Position numbers and translations under genes: made by a program. DNA of 64,000 bases from Corynebacterium urogenitale (GTDB lineage: Bacteria > Actinomycetota > Actinomycetes > Mycobacteriales > Mycobacteriaceae), in assembly GCF_009026825.1 (NCBI RefSeq), contig NZ_CP045032.1, positions 682,001-746,000 on the forward strand, read 5' to 3'. Within the stretch, counting starts at the first letter, position 1. Every line of letters begins with the position of its first letter. Shown one piece after another: positions 54,738 through 63,411 of this stretch. The notes beneath the pieces were generated by a model. The model was not told where the DNA came from. It searched no databases and saw only the letters and a program-made list of their open reading frames with translations.

Positions 54738-56621
54738 ATGGGCCGCAAGATTTCCAGCGAAACACCTAGCTCTCATCGCGAGAGCGAAACAACAGTCACT
54801 TCAGGCGCAATATCTGCCTCCTCATCAGGCCGGAATTCACAGCCGTCTCATGACGATGGTGCAGCCACGGTGGTCAAAAGAGCCCACGTTGATCCACTAA
54901 TTTTTGGGCTCTCTACAAGTTTTATCCTCCTCTTTGTTGCTGCAACTCTGCTCCTTCAGGAAACTGCAGCCAACGCCCTGGGCGCTGTCTCTGGCTGGCT
55001 GCTGGAAAATCTCAACTGGCTGTTTATCGGTGGCGTCAGTATCGCCTTCCTCTTCTTGGCCTTCTTGTTTGTCAGTCGTTACGGCCGTATGAGGTTGGGT
55101 CAAGACGGCGAGCGCCCCGAACACTCCAATGTTTCCTGGTTCGCCATGCTTTTCGCTGGTGGTCTTGGATCCGTTCTCATGTTTTGGGGAGTGGCTGAGC
55201 CGCTCAACCACATGACCAATGTGCCGATGGCTAATGAGGAACCGGGTAGCTTGGGTGCGATCAAGCAGGCCATGGGCTTCACCATGTACCACTTTGGTCT
55301 GAACATGTGGGTGGTCTTCGCCCTGCCGGGCCTGGGCATGGGCTACTTCATCTACAAGCGGAGTTTGCCTCCACGCTTATCTTCCATCTTTGCCCCGATC
55401 CTCGGCGGCGCGATTTATAAGTGGCCGGGCAAGCTCATTGATGCTCTCGCCATTGTCGGTACGGTTTTCGGTATTGCTGTTTCTGTCGGCCTGGGAGTAC
55501 TGCAAATTAACTCCGGCCTGGCGAAGGTTTTTGGTGCTCCAACTGTTGCGTGGGTGCAAATCATCATCATCGCAGTCATTGTGGGTATCGCCTGTCTCTC
55601 AGTGGCTGCGGGTCTGAATAAGGGCATTAAGTTTCTATCGAACCTGAACATCCTCATGGCAGCGGGCTTGATGATTTTCGTGCTGCTCACCGGCCCAACC
55701 CTCTTCCTCTTGCGTGGCACCTTTGATGCTGCCTCCCTCTATGCGGAGTGGCTACCGAAGCTCATGTTCTGGACGGATGCTATGGATGAAAATCCTGGCT
55801 GGCAGGGCAGCTGGACGGTGTTCTATTGGGCGTGGACCATCTGTTGGTCTCCGTTTATGGGGATGTTTTTGGCTCGTATTTCCCGCGGTCGTACGGTCCG
55901 CGAGTTCATTGGCGGTGCACTGCTATTGCCGGTGCTTTTCTCCATGATTTGGTTTTCCATTTTTGGATTCGCCGGCGTTCATATCGAGCGTGAGGATCCT
56001 GGCGCCCTGTCCGGTCCGGTAGTGCATGACGGTGATACCGCTTACGCGCTCTTCGGCTTCTTGGAGTACTTCCCGATGACTACCGCGGTCAGCATTTTTG
56101 CCCTGGCCGTGGTGGCAATCTTCTTCATTACGTCCATTGACTCGGCCGCACTAGTGACGGATATGTTCTCCTCAGGCGAAGAGGACAAGACACCTACGCT
56201 GTATCGCGTCGGCTGGGCTATCGCGATCGGTGCTGTAGCTGGTTCGATACTCATCATTTCTCCGGATGCTGGCATTGACTCCCTGCAGCACACTGTGATC
56301 ATTATTGGCTTCCCGTTCTTCTTGGTGAACTTCGTGCTGATGTATTCGATTGTCCGTGGCATGAAGGATGATCTGATGGTGCGCCGCGAGCCGATTACCC
56401 GTCAATGGGAGCGCACGGACACGGCTGAGAAGCTTGAGGCCCATGAATCAAAGCCTGCGCCTGGCTACGACCAAGATGGTAATGAGTTGCCACGTCTTGA
56501 ATACGACGACAATGGCCAGCTCGTTATCCCCGGCAATGTTCTGATCGAGGGAGATTTGGGTGTCGTGGGTGATGTGGATGAGGATGCTGGTCCGTCAACA
56601 CCTGCAGATACTGATGATTAG
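54738..56621 (+). CDS. BCCT family osmolyte (betaine/carnitine/choline) transporter
   Basis: A 627-residue carrier with a polar N-terminal tail of about 50 residues and 12 helices. Signatures are GLGSVLMFWGVAEPL and the tryptophan-rich substrate segment SWTVFYWAWTICWSPF (about 358-373), followed by GMFLARISRGRTVREF. The C-terminus is acidic, unlike the basic osmosensing tail of BetP. In corynebacteria BetP, EctP and LcoP take up betaine, ectoine and proline with Na+. The subtype cannot be fixed here. AAGGAC lies 12 nt before the ATG. Confidence 0.92.
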   Translation: MGRKISSETPSSHRESETTVTSGAISASSSGRNSQPSHDDGAATVVKRAHVDPLIFGLSTSFILLFVAATLLLQETAANALGAVSGWLLENLNWLFIGGVSIAFLFLAFLFVSRYGRMRLGQDGERPEHSNVSWFAMLFAGGLGSVLMFWGVAEPLNHMTNVPMANEEPGSLGAIKQAMGFTMYHFGLNMWVVFALPGLGMGYFIYKRSLPPRLSSIFAPILGGAIYKWPGKLIDALAIVGTVFGIAVSVGLGVLQINSGLAKVFGAPTVAWVQIIIIAVIVGIACLSVAAGLNKGIKFLSNLNILMAAGLMIFVLLTGPTLFLLRGTFDAASLYAEWLPKLMFWTDAMDENPGWQGSWTVFYWAWTICWSPFMGMFLARISRGRTVREFIGGALLLPVLFSMIWFSIFGFAGVHIEREDPGALSGPVVHDGDTAYALFGFLEYFPMTTAVSIFALAVVAIFFITSIDSAALVTDMFSSGEEDKTPTLYRVGWAIAIGAVAGSILIISPDAGIDSLQHTVIIIGFPFFLVNFVLMYSIVRGMKDDLMVRREPITRQWERTDTAEKLEAHESKPAPGYDQDGNELPRLEYDDNGQLVIPGNVLIEGDLGVVGDVDEDAGPSTPADTDD

Positions 56622-56771
56622 ACCGGGGCTGCGAGAATCCTTGTGTCTCAGTAAATGCCGGTGATGACGATGCATGACGGCTCAACGTGACGGTGAGGTG
56701 GGGCAGGGGTGGCGTCGTATAAAAATAGAAATAAACCGAGAAAAACAGTGACGCGGACCACGGAGCGCAAC

Positions 56772-56777
56772 TAGGCT
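56772..56777 (+). promoter_or_regulatory. -10 element for the hydroxyacyl-CoA dehydrogenase gene
   Basis: TAGGCT, the same hexamer as before clpP1, would place transcription start near 56784 and leave a 36-nt leader with AGAGGAG. Confidence 0.45.
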
Positions 56778-56819
56778 GGACACAAGAGTTGAAGAAATCC
56801 CCAACACAGAGGAGAAACA

Positions 56820-57677
56820 ATGGTTCAGCGCGTAGGAGTTATCGGTGCAGGCCTCATGGGTGCAGGCATCGCAGAGGTTGCCGCTAAGGCTGGCAGCGAC
56901 GTGCTCGTGTGGGAAGCTAAGCAGGAATTCGCCGACGCCGGCAGGGCGCGCCTAGAGAAGTCTCTCGACAAGGCCGTCTCCCGCGGCAAGCTCTCCGAGG
57001 AAGATCGCGACGCAGCCCTCGGCCACCTCACCTTCACCACCGAACTGAAGGACTTCGCTGACCGCGAAATCGTCATCGAAGCAATCGTCGAGAACGAAGA
57101 GATCAAGAAGGACGTCTTCCGCCAGCTCGATGAAATTGTCGAGGATCCAAAGGCTGCCCTGTGCTCCAACACATCCTCCTTGCCGATCCAGACCATCGCT
57201 TCCGCAACGAAGAACCCAGGTCGCGTGCTCGGTCTGCACTTCTTCAACCCAGTGCCAGTACTGCCACTGGTGGAGGTTATCCCAGCCCTGACTTCCGATG
57301 ATGAGGTCGTTGAGCGTGCGCAGACCTACGCCACCGAGGCTCTGGGCAAGACCGCCATCCGGGCAAAGGATCGCTCCGGCTTCATCGTGAACTTCCTCCT
57401 CGTGCCGTACATGCTCTCCGCTGTACGTATGGTCGAACAGGGTGTTGCCACCCCAGAGGACATCGATACCGGCATGAAGCTCGGCGCCTCCCACCCAATG
57501 GGTCCACTGACCCTCGCCGACATGGTTGGCCTGGACACCTGCGCCTTTATCGCCGACGTGATGCACAAGGAGTATGGCGATCCTTCCTACGCCTGCCCGC
57601 CGCTGCTGCGCCGCATGGTGACCGCAGGTCACCTGGGTCGTAAGTCCGGCAAGGGCTTCTACGACTACTCCAAGTAG
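56820..57677 (+). CDS. 3-hydroxybutyryl-CoA dehydrogenase
   Basis: A 285-residue enzyme of normal family length. The NAD-binding motif is GAGLMGAG (9-16). Catalytic residues sit in CSNTSSLPI (Ser), GLHFFNPVPV (His) and RSGFIVN (Asn). The C-terminal dimerisation domain includes HPMGPLTLADMVGLD and KSGKGFYDY. It oxidises 3-hydroxyacyl-CoA, in mycobacteria the FadB2 reaction. AGAGGAG lies 6 nt before the ATG. It appears monocistronic. Confidence 0.94.
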   Translation: MVQRVGVIGAGLMGAGIAEVAAKAGSDVLVWEAKQEFADAGRARLEKSLDKAVSRGKLSEEDRDAALGHLTFTTELKDFADREIVIEAIVENEEIKKDVFRQLDEIVEDPKAALCSNTSSLPIQTIASATKNPGRVLGLHFFNPVPVLPLVEVIPALTSDDEVVERAQTYATEALGKTAIRAKDRSGFIVNFLLVPYMLSAVRMVEQGVATPEDIDTGMKLGASHPMGPLTLADMVGLDTCAFIADVMHKEYGDPSYACPPLLRRMVTAGHLGRKSGKGFYDYSK

Positions 57678-57727
57678 TCATGTCGCATATCCACTGCGGA
57701 TAGCTCATAATGTGAGCTGACGCGTTT

Positions 57728-57760
57728 GAACCCCTCGCTTGTGCGCGGGGTTCTGCTATT
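57728..57760 (+). terminator. Terminator after the hydroxyacyl-CoA dehydrogenase gene
   Basis: Arms GAACCCC and GGGGTTC plus an inner CGC/GCG with loop TTGT are followed by TGCTATTT. Confidence 0.65.
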
Positions 57761-57880
57761 TGGGGGCTGGTGGCGTCGAACAAAAAGAGGGGAGCGGGGA
57801 AGAAAGGGGGAGGGCGGCACATCACACGAGAAAAATGCACACAGTGCACATAAAATGGTGTGAGTTCGGAGGAGTTGCCC

Positions 57881-58942
57881 ATGGATTCCACCCGCGGAAA
57901 GAAGATCGCCATAGGCTGCGGATGCGCGTTCGTCATTGTGCTGCTCTTGGTGCTCGAGGGTTTCTGGTAGATCATCGACCAGAGCTTCGGGCCGAGCTCC
58001 GGGGAGGTGGAATTTGCTGTAGGGAAACTAGAAAAGGAGTCCGAGGAGGCCGGATTCCCCGAGTTGGAGTTCGAAGCGACAGGGGCAGGTACCTACGCCT
58101 CGATTACCTAAACGCTGACTGATCGGCACATGGATTTCCGACGATACTCCGAGCTGTGCGCCTACATTCGCGATGAACTTGGGGGAGGTCGCCACGGCAG
58201 TACCTTCTATGCGCAAGGGCTGGAAACAAGTCATCAAGGGCTCAACATCGAAGGCTGCCCGCACCAAGCATTCGGGAATCTGAGGGCATTGGAAGACGCG
58301 GATCTCCGGCACATCGAAGGGATCAGCTTCACGGGAAAGTCCCTTTCGCGTGGGTTCTCTCTCGAGCCTTGGGCTGACATCACAACATCCAGCTGTGATC
58401 TCGGAGATATGGACTGTGCCCGCGACATGGGGGAACATGCAACAGAGGTGTTGGGGGTTTTCATGAAAGGTCAGGATGCTAGTCATGCTGGAGAAGGAGA
58501 TGAACAGCCCGGGGTGCGGATTCAGGTCGCGGTGTTACCGGCGGTAGCGAATGCTGGGGAGCATCGGAATGGCGACCGAGAGGAAGAGCCTTTCGCCACG
58601 GTGGCTTTAGGCGGCAAGTTCGAGGAACATGCCGATGCATCGTACAACTCCCCACTCGTTGAAGACCTTATGGCGCGAAACCTCAACGACGTCACTGCGG
58701 AACTCCAATCTGGACGAAGTTCGGAGGGGAATCCTCAGAAAACGAACCAGATGGCTATGCGGATGGACCTCAGCACGAAAGAACTGCAGCTGAAGGGAAT
58801 CTGGTTGACCAATGACGTCAATCGTCGGCATTCCTGCGAGCGCACGATTCCCAACGATCCGGTGTATGAAGAGATTGCGCGCACGCATGGACTGGCGAAT
58901 GGGCTGGAAACCCTGCGAGAGATGTGCGAGAGCACGATTTGA
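57881..58942 (+). pseudogene. Membrane-anchored protein gene interrupted by two in-frame stop codons
   Basis: A reading frame of 354 codons opens with ATG after a strong GGAGGAG. It encodes a short basic start and one helix (about 9-28, KIAIGCGCAFVIVLLLVLEG), then stops at TAG 57968-57970. The same frame continues with protein-like sequence, stops again at TAA 58109-58111, and runs on for 270 further codons to TGA 58942. No frameshift is needed. The segment from 58130 has an ATG but no ribosome site. The predicted product is a membrane-anchored extracellular protein. I do not recognise its family. Two nonsense mutations are the simplest reading; stop-codon readthrough is an alternative. Confidence 0.7.
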
Positions 58943-59081
58943 CAACGATGAGCGTACAACTGCCTGTGAACTACCAATATGAGGGGGATTCTCACGGTTA
59001 ATTCAGACGGTTGTGGGTATGGTCGATGGTATTGGTGCTTGCGAGATACGTAGGCAAAACAACAATCCGAGGAGACACACT

Positions 59082-59285
59082 ATGTCTACCGATCAGTTCA
59101 AGAACAAGGCAGAAGACTTGGGTGGCAAGGCAAAGGAGGGTCTGGGCGACGCTACCGACAACGACTCCCTGAAGGACGAAGGTCGCGCTGACCAGACCAA
59201 GGCTGGAGTCAAGGAGAAGCTGAACGACGCCAAGGACAAGGTTGCAGACGCGGCTAACAAGATCCTCGGCGACGCTGGGAAGTAA
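59082..59285 (+). CDS. CsbD family stress-response protein
   Basis: A 67-residue, highly charged helical protein (MSTDQFKNKAEDLGGKAKEG) with the CsbD pattern of repeated Lys/Asp/Gly. These small proteins accumulate under general stress in many bacteria; the mechanism is unknown. GAGGAG lies 7 nt before the ATG; the frame is open for 23 codons upstream but without family similarity. A strong terminator follows 60 bp later. Confidence 0.9.
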   Translation: MSTDQFKNKAEDLGGKAKEGLGDATDNDSLKDEGRADQTKAGVKEKLNDAKDKVADAANKILGDAGK

Positions 59286-59347
59286 AAGGCTTTCACCTCG
59301 CGAGGAGTTGCCCTAGGAGTACGCTCCGCGAGGAGCGAATGAATGGG

Positions 59348-59385
59348 TTTGAGGCCACGGCTTTATGCCGTGGCCTCAAACTTTG
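59348..59385 (+). terminator. Terminator of the CsbD gene
   Basis: Perfect 14-bp arms (TTTGAGGCCACGGC and complement) with loop TTTAT are followed by CTTTGTCTT. The symmetric A/T flanks could also terminate the leftward aminotransferase transcript. Confidence 0.88.
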
Positions 59386-59455
59386 TCTTCAAACTTTGTC
59401 TCAGCTGTTGCGAATCTTTGGGGTTGGCTGACCTCTGATTTGGTACCAAGCCCTT

Positions 59456-59506
59456 TGATCCGGCTCCGCGTGCTCTGGCTTTCCCTGCTCTGATCCGGCT
59501 TCGCGT
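59456..59506. repeat. Direct repeat pair TGATCCGGCTyCGCGT
   Basis: Two 16-bp copies, 35 bp apart, differ at one pyrimidine. They lie just left of the perfect inverted repeat. Confidence 0.6.
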
Positions 59507-59516
59507 AGACGCTGAT

Positions 59517-59601
59517 GACACAGTTGCACATTCTCGGTTGCGGAGCGCGCCAAAGTCCCAGGTGGGCAGCCCGCTGTTGCCAAGAAATGTGCAACTGTGT
59601 C
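59517..59601. repeat. Perfect 16-bp inverted repeat flanking 53 bp
   Basis: GACACAGTTGCACATT (59517-59532) is matched by its exact complement (59586-59601). The interior is GC-rich without an open frame of note. It could be a miniature mobile element or a structured RNA. Confidence 0.6.
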
Positions 59602-59629
59602 GGACTGGGCCGACGGGGAGCGCTGAATC

Positions 59630-59733
59630 TGTTGTTAGCTGAGGGATACGGGGCTTATTGGTAGCTGAGGGGTACGGGGCTTATTGGTAGCTGAGGGGTA
59701 CGGAGCCTGTTGATAACTGGGGATTACAGAGCC
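59630..59733. repeat. Four-copy 26-bp tandem repeat including the aminotransferase stop codon
   Basis: Units at 59630-59655, 59656-59681, 59682-59707 and 59708-59733 are degenerate copies; the last contains the final codons and TAA stop of the leftward aminotransferase gene. The two middle units differ at a single base. Confidence 0.85.
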
Positions 59734-61193
59734 TTGTCCACCTCGGCGGCTGCAGAATCGACCACGCTGAGTAGGAATTCCAGTTCCTCCGCGGTTGTGA
59801 TCAGTGGCGGCGCCAGGTGGACGCGGTTACCGGAAACCATTGGCCAGACACCCTCAGCCTTTGCCGCAGCACCGAACGCGCCCATAGCCTCGGCGCCCAT
59901 TGGTTCCTTCGTCTCCTGGTCAGCAACGAACTCAATGGCCCAGAAGAAGCCCTTGCCGCGGACATTGCCGATGGAAGGGTGCTTCTTCGCGATCTTCTCG
60001 AGACGCGGTTCAATGATGCTCGTTGCGAGCTCCTCAACCTTCGCGTAAATATTTTCCTTCGCGTACACCTGCTGCGCCGCCACGCCAGGGGCGCATGCGA
60101 CTGGGTGTCCTGAGTAGGTGAGCCCGCCTGGGTAAGGTTTCTCGTCAAACGTCGCCTTCACCGCGGCGGTCATCATCACGCCACCCAGCGGCACAATGCC
60201 CGCGTTCACGCCCTTGGCGAACGTGACGATGTCCGGCTGCAGCACCTTCTCCGCCGAGTGTTGCTGGCTGAACTCGGAGCCGCCCGCGTACTGATCCGCG
60301 CCCATGTGCTGCGCCACGGTCTTGCCCGCATGCTCGTAGGCAAAGAGCTTGCCGGTGCGGCCGAAGCCGACCATCACTTCGTCGGCTATCCACAGCACAC
60401 CCTTGCGGTCGCAGATCTCGCGCACGCCCGCCAGGTAACCCTCGGGTGGGGCGATCACACCCGAAGAACCCACGACGGACTCGATGAGCACCGCCGCCAC
60501 GTCGTCCTCGAAGTCGATGGCGTTTTCTAGGTGCTGCAGCGCGCGCTCGCATTCTTCCTGTTCGTTTGCGGCGTGGAAGGCGGAGCGGTACTGGAATGGT
60601 CCCCAGAAGTGCTTCACGTCGCCGTCGGTGGTGGGGTTGCCGTGGCGGCGTGCCTCGCCGGTGGCCATCATCGCGGAGCCAGTTGCGCCGTGGTAGCTGC
60701 GGTAAGCGGTGAGGATCTTGGATTTTCCGGTGTGCTTGCGCGCCATGCGGATGGCGTGCTCGATGGCATCTGCGCCACCGTTGGTGAAGAAGATATGGCT
60801 GAACTCGCCTTGTGCCTGTTCAATGATGGACGCTGCTAGCTCACCACGCACGTCGCAGGCGAAAGCCGGATTGAGATTACTCACCCGCTGTAGCTGTGTG
60901 TTGATTGCTGCGACGAGTTCGGGGTGCCCGTGGCCAAGGTTCGCACTCACCAGCTGGGATGCTGCATCCAGGTAGCCCTTGCCGTTGTAGTCATAGATCC
61001 ATGCGCCTTCAGCCTTGGCAACGGGCATGGGGTTGATCTTTGCTTGGGCGCTCCAGCTGTGGAAGACGTGGTTGCGGTCGTTGGAGCGGGCCTGCTGCTC
61101 GGCCGCCTCCGCCTCCTTCGATCCGACGCCAATTGTCTCACCCTGTGAGTTCGTGAACTCCGTGATGCTTAGTGGAAAGGGCTTTTTCGCCAT
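59724..61193 (-). CDS. Class III (PLP-dependent) aminotransferase
   Basis: A 489-residue enzyme of the omega-aminotransferase group. Key segments are FFTNGGADAIEHAIRMAR, the PLP Asp in WIADEVMVGFGRTGK, and the Schiff-base Lys327 in TFAKGVNAGIVPLGG. Substrate is uncertain: taurine-, beta-alanine- or diamine-pyruvate transaminases all look like this. GAAGAGG lies about 9 nt before the ATG. An operator-like repeat sits upstream. The 3' end is part of a tandem repeat. Confidence 0.9.
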   Translation of the reverse strand: MAKKPFPLSITEFTNSQGETIGVGSKEAEAAEQQARSNDRNHVFHSWSAQAKINPMPVAKAEGAWIYDYNGKGYLDAASQLVSANLGHGHPELVAAINTQLQRVSNLNPAFACDVRGELAASIIEQAQGEFSHIFFTNGGADAIEHAIRMARKHTGKSKILTAYRSYHGATGSAMMATGEARRHGNPTTDGDVKHFWGPFQYRSAFHAANEQEECERALQHLENAIDFEDDVAAVLIESVVGSSGVIAPPEGYLAGVREICDRKGVLWIADEVMVGFGRTGKLFAYEHAGKTVAQHMGADQYAGGSEFSQQHSAEKVLQPDIVTFAKGVNAGIVPLGGVMMTAAVKATFDEKPYPGGLTYSGHPVACAPGVAAQQVYAKENIYAKVEELATSIIEPRLEKIAKKHPSIGNVRGKGFFWAIEFVADQETKEPMGAEAMGAFGAAAKAEGVWPMVSGNRVHLAPPLITTAEELEFLLSVVDSAAAEVDKAL

Positions 61194-61351
61194 GATGTGC
61201 GCCTCTTCGGGTGTTCGTTAGTGGTCCAGTATGTGGTCGTCGTGCGAACGAGTCGCGCGAGGTAGTTGCCCACTTTAGCGAACTTGAAGAGCTGGCACAC
61301 GGCAGTGCCCCTGATAGCGCCACCATGAGTTACTGCTCAGTGAGGATGTTG

Positions 61352-61374
61352 TCTCACACGGTGAGATGTGAGAT
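61352..61374. promoter_or_regulatory. Operator-like repeat upstream of the aminotransferase gene
   Basis: The inverted repeat TCTCAC-ACG-GTGAGA overlaps a direct repeat GTGAGAT-GTGAGAT. It is about 160 bp upstream of the aminotransferase start, in a 238-bp spacer with no gene. Confidence 0.4.
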
Positions 61375-61431
61375 ATTAGCGACGCATCGGCATCGCCCGC
61401 GCCCAGACTTATTCGTAGCGTTGTTCTTAGC

Positions 61432-63375
61432 TCAGTGTTCGCTCGCAGTGTTTTCGAATTCGGCTCCGTGTTCGCTTCCGAACTCCTCCTCATCGTCTTC
61501 TCCACTGGAGCCGTCGTGGAAGCCGAAGGCTTTGAGCCTCTTGCGGTCAGCAGCGGAGCTGGAGGCCGTCAGGCGCAGAAGCTCGGAATAGATGCCACCA
61601 CTGGTGGCCAGTTCGGCCGGTGAGCCGACTTCGTCCACCCGGCCCTTGTCCAAAGTTACGATCACATCAACGTTGGCAATGGTGGACAGTCGATGAGCGA
61701 TGACCAAGGTCGTTCGACCGACCATCAGCTCTTCCAATCCAGCTTGCACCACGCGCTCGGCCTTGGTGTCCAGGGCGGAGGTCGCTTCGTCGAGCACCAA
61801 TACCGGCGCGTCCTTCAACATCGCGCGGGCTACCGCGATGCGCTGCTTTTGGCCACCGGAGAGGCGCAGGCCACGTTCGCCAATGAGTGTGTCGTAACCG
61901 TCTTTGAACCCCATGATGAAGTCATGGGCGAAGGCACGCTTGGCCACTGCGATGATCTCTTCCTCGGTGGCATCGGGCCTGGCATAAGCGATGTTCTCTC
62001 GCACTGTGCCGGAAAACAGAGCAGGTTCCTGGAACACCATGCCTACGGAAGAGCGCAGGGTCTGCGCGGAGGTCTCGGAAACCTCCTGTCCGCAGACGCG
62101 TAGCGAACCAGAGCTCGGTGAATACAGGCCTAGCAGAAGGTTCACTAGGGTCGACTTGCCGCCGCCTGATTCTCCGACGAGTGCAACCTTTTGGCCCTTG
62201 GTTGCGGAGAAGCTCACGTCGTGAATGACCGGCTCGCCTTCATTGTAGGCGAAGTTCACGCCGTCGAACTCGATCACTGGCCCGGTCGCTGGAGCGGACA
62301 GCTGCGGATGCGCGCCCGCATTGACATCGTCTTCAGGAACTAACATCGTCCCACCTGGGTGGGCGGCGGCGACAAGGGCCTTGGACGCAGCCGGTTCCTC
62401 CAGCTCCTCCATGGCCTCGAAGTACTCACGGGAACCTGCAGCGGCGCGTTGAGCGGTATCCACAAGCCAGCTCATCATCGTTGCCGGCTGGCGGGCCATC
62501 ACTACATACTGCAACAGCAGAACCATGTCGCCGATAGAGAAGTGTCCGTTGAGCGTGCGCCAGAACAGCAACAGATAAATAGCGAAGAAAATGACATTGA
62601 GTGCGCCCATGCGCAGCATGTCCATGAAGTGCCAGTAACGAGATTGCTCCTTGGTCAGGTCAATGACATCCCGGAAGTGACCTTGAAACAGGCGCAACTC
62701 CCGCAGTTCCGTAACGAAACTCTTGACAACCTTGACCTGCCCGATCACCTCGGCGAATCGCCCCTGCGCCAGGTCGATGTGCTCGTTCTTCTCCTTTTCC
62801 CAGACGATCCATTTCTTCGACGTCAAGGTGGTCAGATACAGATACATCGGGAAGATGATGGCCAACAGAATCGCCAATGGCCAGTAGTACACGGCGGCAA
62901 CACCAAGGATCAGGCCAACCGTCAGCAGCATGGAGAAGAAGTTGTTGGCAAAGGACTTAAAGAAGTCCGTCAGCCCAAGGATGGAGCGATCCAAGCGGGA
63001 AATAATTGTGCCCGTGACCTGATCGTCGAAGTAACGCTGGGGGAGTGCCAGTAGCTTGGCGTAGTAGCGGTTGGAGAGGATCTGCCGCATGCGGGTAGAC
63101 ATCACATCGCCGAACCAGCCGCCGATGTTGCGGACGACTGTGCCGGCAAGTTCTGCAGCGAGCAGGCCGACCGTGAGCCAGATGACTACGCTCGTTGCAG
63201 CTTCTACCGTGGAACGGCCAGCGAGAGCTTCCACGATGGCATCGGTGGCCTTCGCGACGAGAAACGGTGTGGCCATCGCGAGTAGTGCGGTGAGAATCGA
63301 CGTGATGACCACCACGATGTAAAAAGGCCACAGTTCTTTGGTAGAGCGCAGGATCCGCGAAAACGACTTGATCAT
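61432..63375 (-). CDS. ABC exporter, fused membrane and ATPase domains
   Basis: A 647-residue half-transporter. Six helices (about 15-310) form the type I exporter membrane domain. The ATPase domain has Walker A GESGGGKST near 400, signature LSGGQKQR near 503 and Walker B VLVLDEATSALD. A linker of about 30 residues (AHPGGTMLVPEDDVNAGAHP) precedes the ATPase, and an acidic C-terminal tail (GEDDEEEFGSEHG) follows. It should work as a homodimer since no second half-gene is adjacent. Substrate unknown (drug or lipid). TAGTCT lies 6 nt before the ATG. Confidence 0.92.
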   Translation of the reverse strand: MIKSFSRILRSTKELWPFYIVVVITSILTALLAMATPFLVAKATDAIVEALAGRSTVEAATSVVIWLTVGLLAAELAGTVVRNIGGWFGDVMSTRMRQILSNRYYAKLLALPQRYFDDQVTGTIISRLDRSILGLTDFFKSFANNFFSMLLTVGLILGVAAVYYWPLAILLAIIFPMYLYLTTLTSKKWIVWEKEKNEHIDLAQGRFAEVIGQVKVVKSFVTELRELRLFQGHFRDVIDLTKEQSRYWHFMDMLRMGALNVIFFAIYLLLFWRTLNGHFSIGDMVLLLQYVVMARQPATMMSWLVDTAQRAAAGSREYFEAMEELEEPAASKALVAAAHPGGTMLVPEDDVNAGAHPQLSAPATGPVIEFDGVNFAYNEGEPVIHDVSFSATKGQKVALVGESGGGKSTLVNLLLGLYSPSSGSLRVCGQEVSETSAQTLRSSVGMVFQEPALFSGTVRENIAYARPDATEEEIIAVAKRAFAHDFIMGFKDGYDTLIGERGLRLSGGQKQRIAVARAMLKDAPVLVLDEATSALDTKAERVVQAGLEELMVGRTTLVIAHRLSTIANVDVIVTLDKGRVDEVGSPAELATSGGIYSELLRLTASSSAADRKRLKAFGFHDGSSGEDDEEEFGSEHGAEFENTASEH

Positions 63376-63381
63376 GTGGCC

Positions 63382-63387
63382 AGACTA
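63382..63387 (-). promoter_or_regulatory. -10 element of the ABC exporter gene
   Basis: TAGTCT on the minus strand ends 6 nt before ATG 63375, suggesting a leaderless transcript separate from the upstream lyase gene. Confidence 0.4.
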
Positions 63388-63411
63388 ACTCCTGGCGAGA
63401 CAGCGGCGAAT

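Larger units (their letters stand above)
59286..59723. other. Repeat-rich spacer after the CsbD gene
   Basis: The 438-bp spacer carries a terminator, a 16-bp direct repeat pair (59456-59471, 59491-59506), a perfect 16-bp inverted repeat (59517-59601) and a four-copy 26-bp tandem array reaching into the aminotransferase 3' end. Short reading frames are present, but I do not support any as a gene. Confidence 0.65.

Noticed and set aside
59376..59594. Short leftward frame over the inverted repeat
   Set aside because: Overlaps a terminator and the repeat; no ribosome site, no protein-like features.
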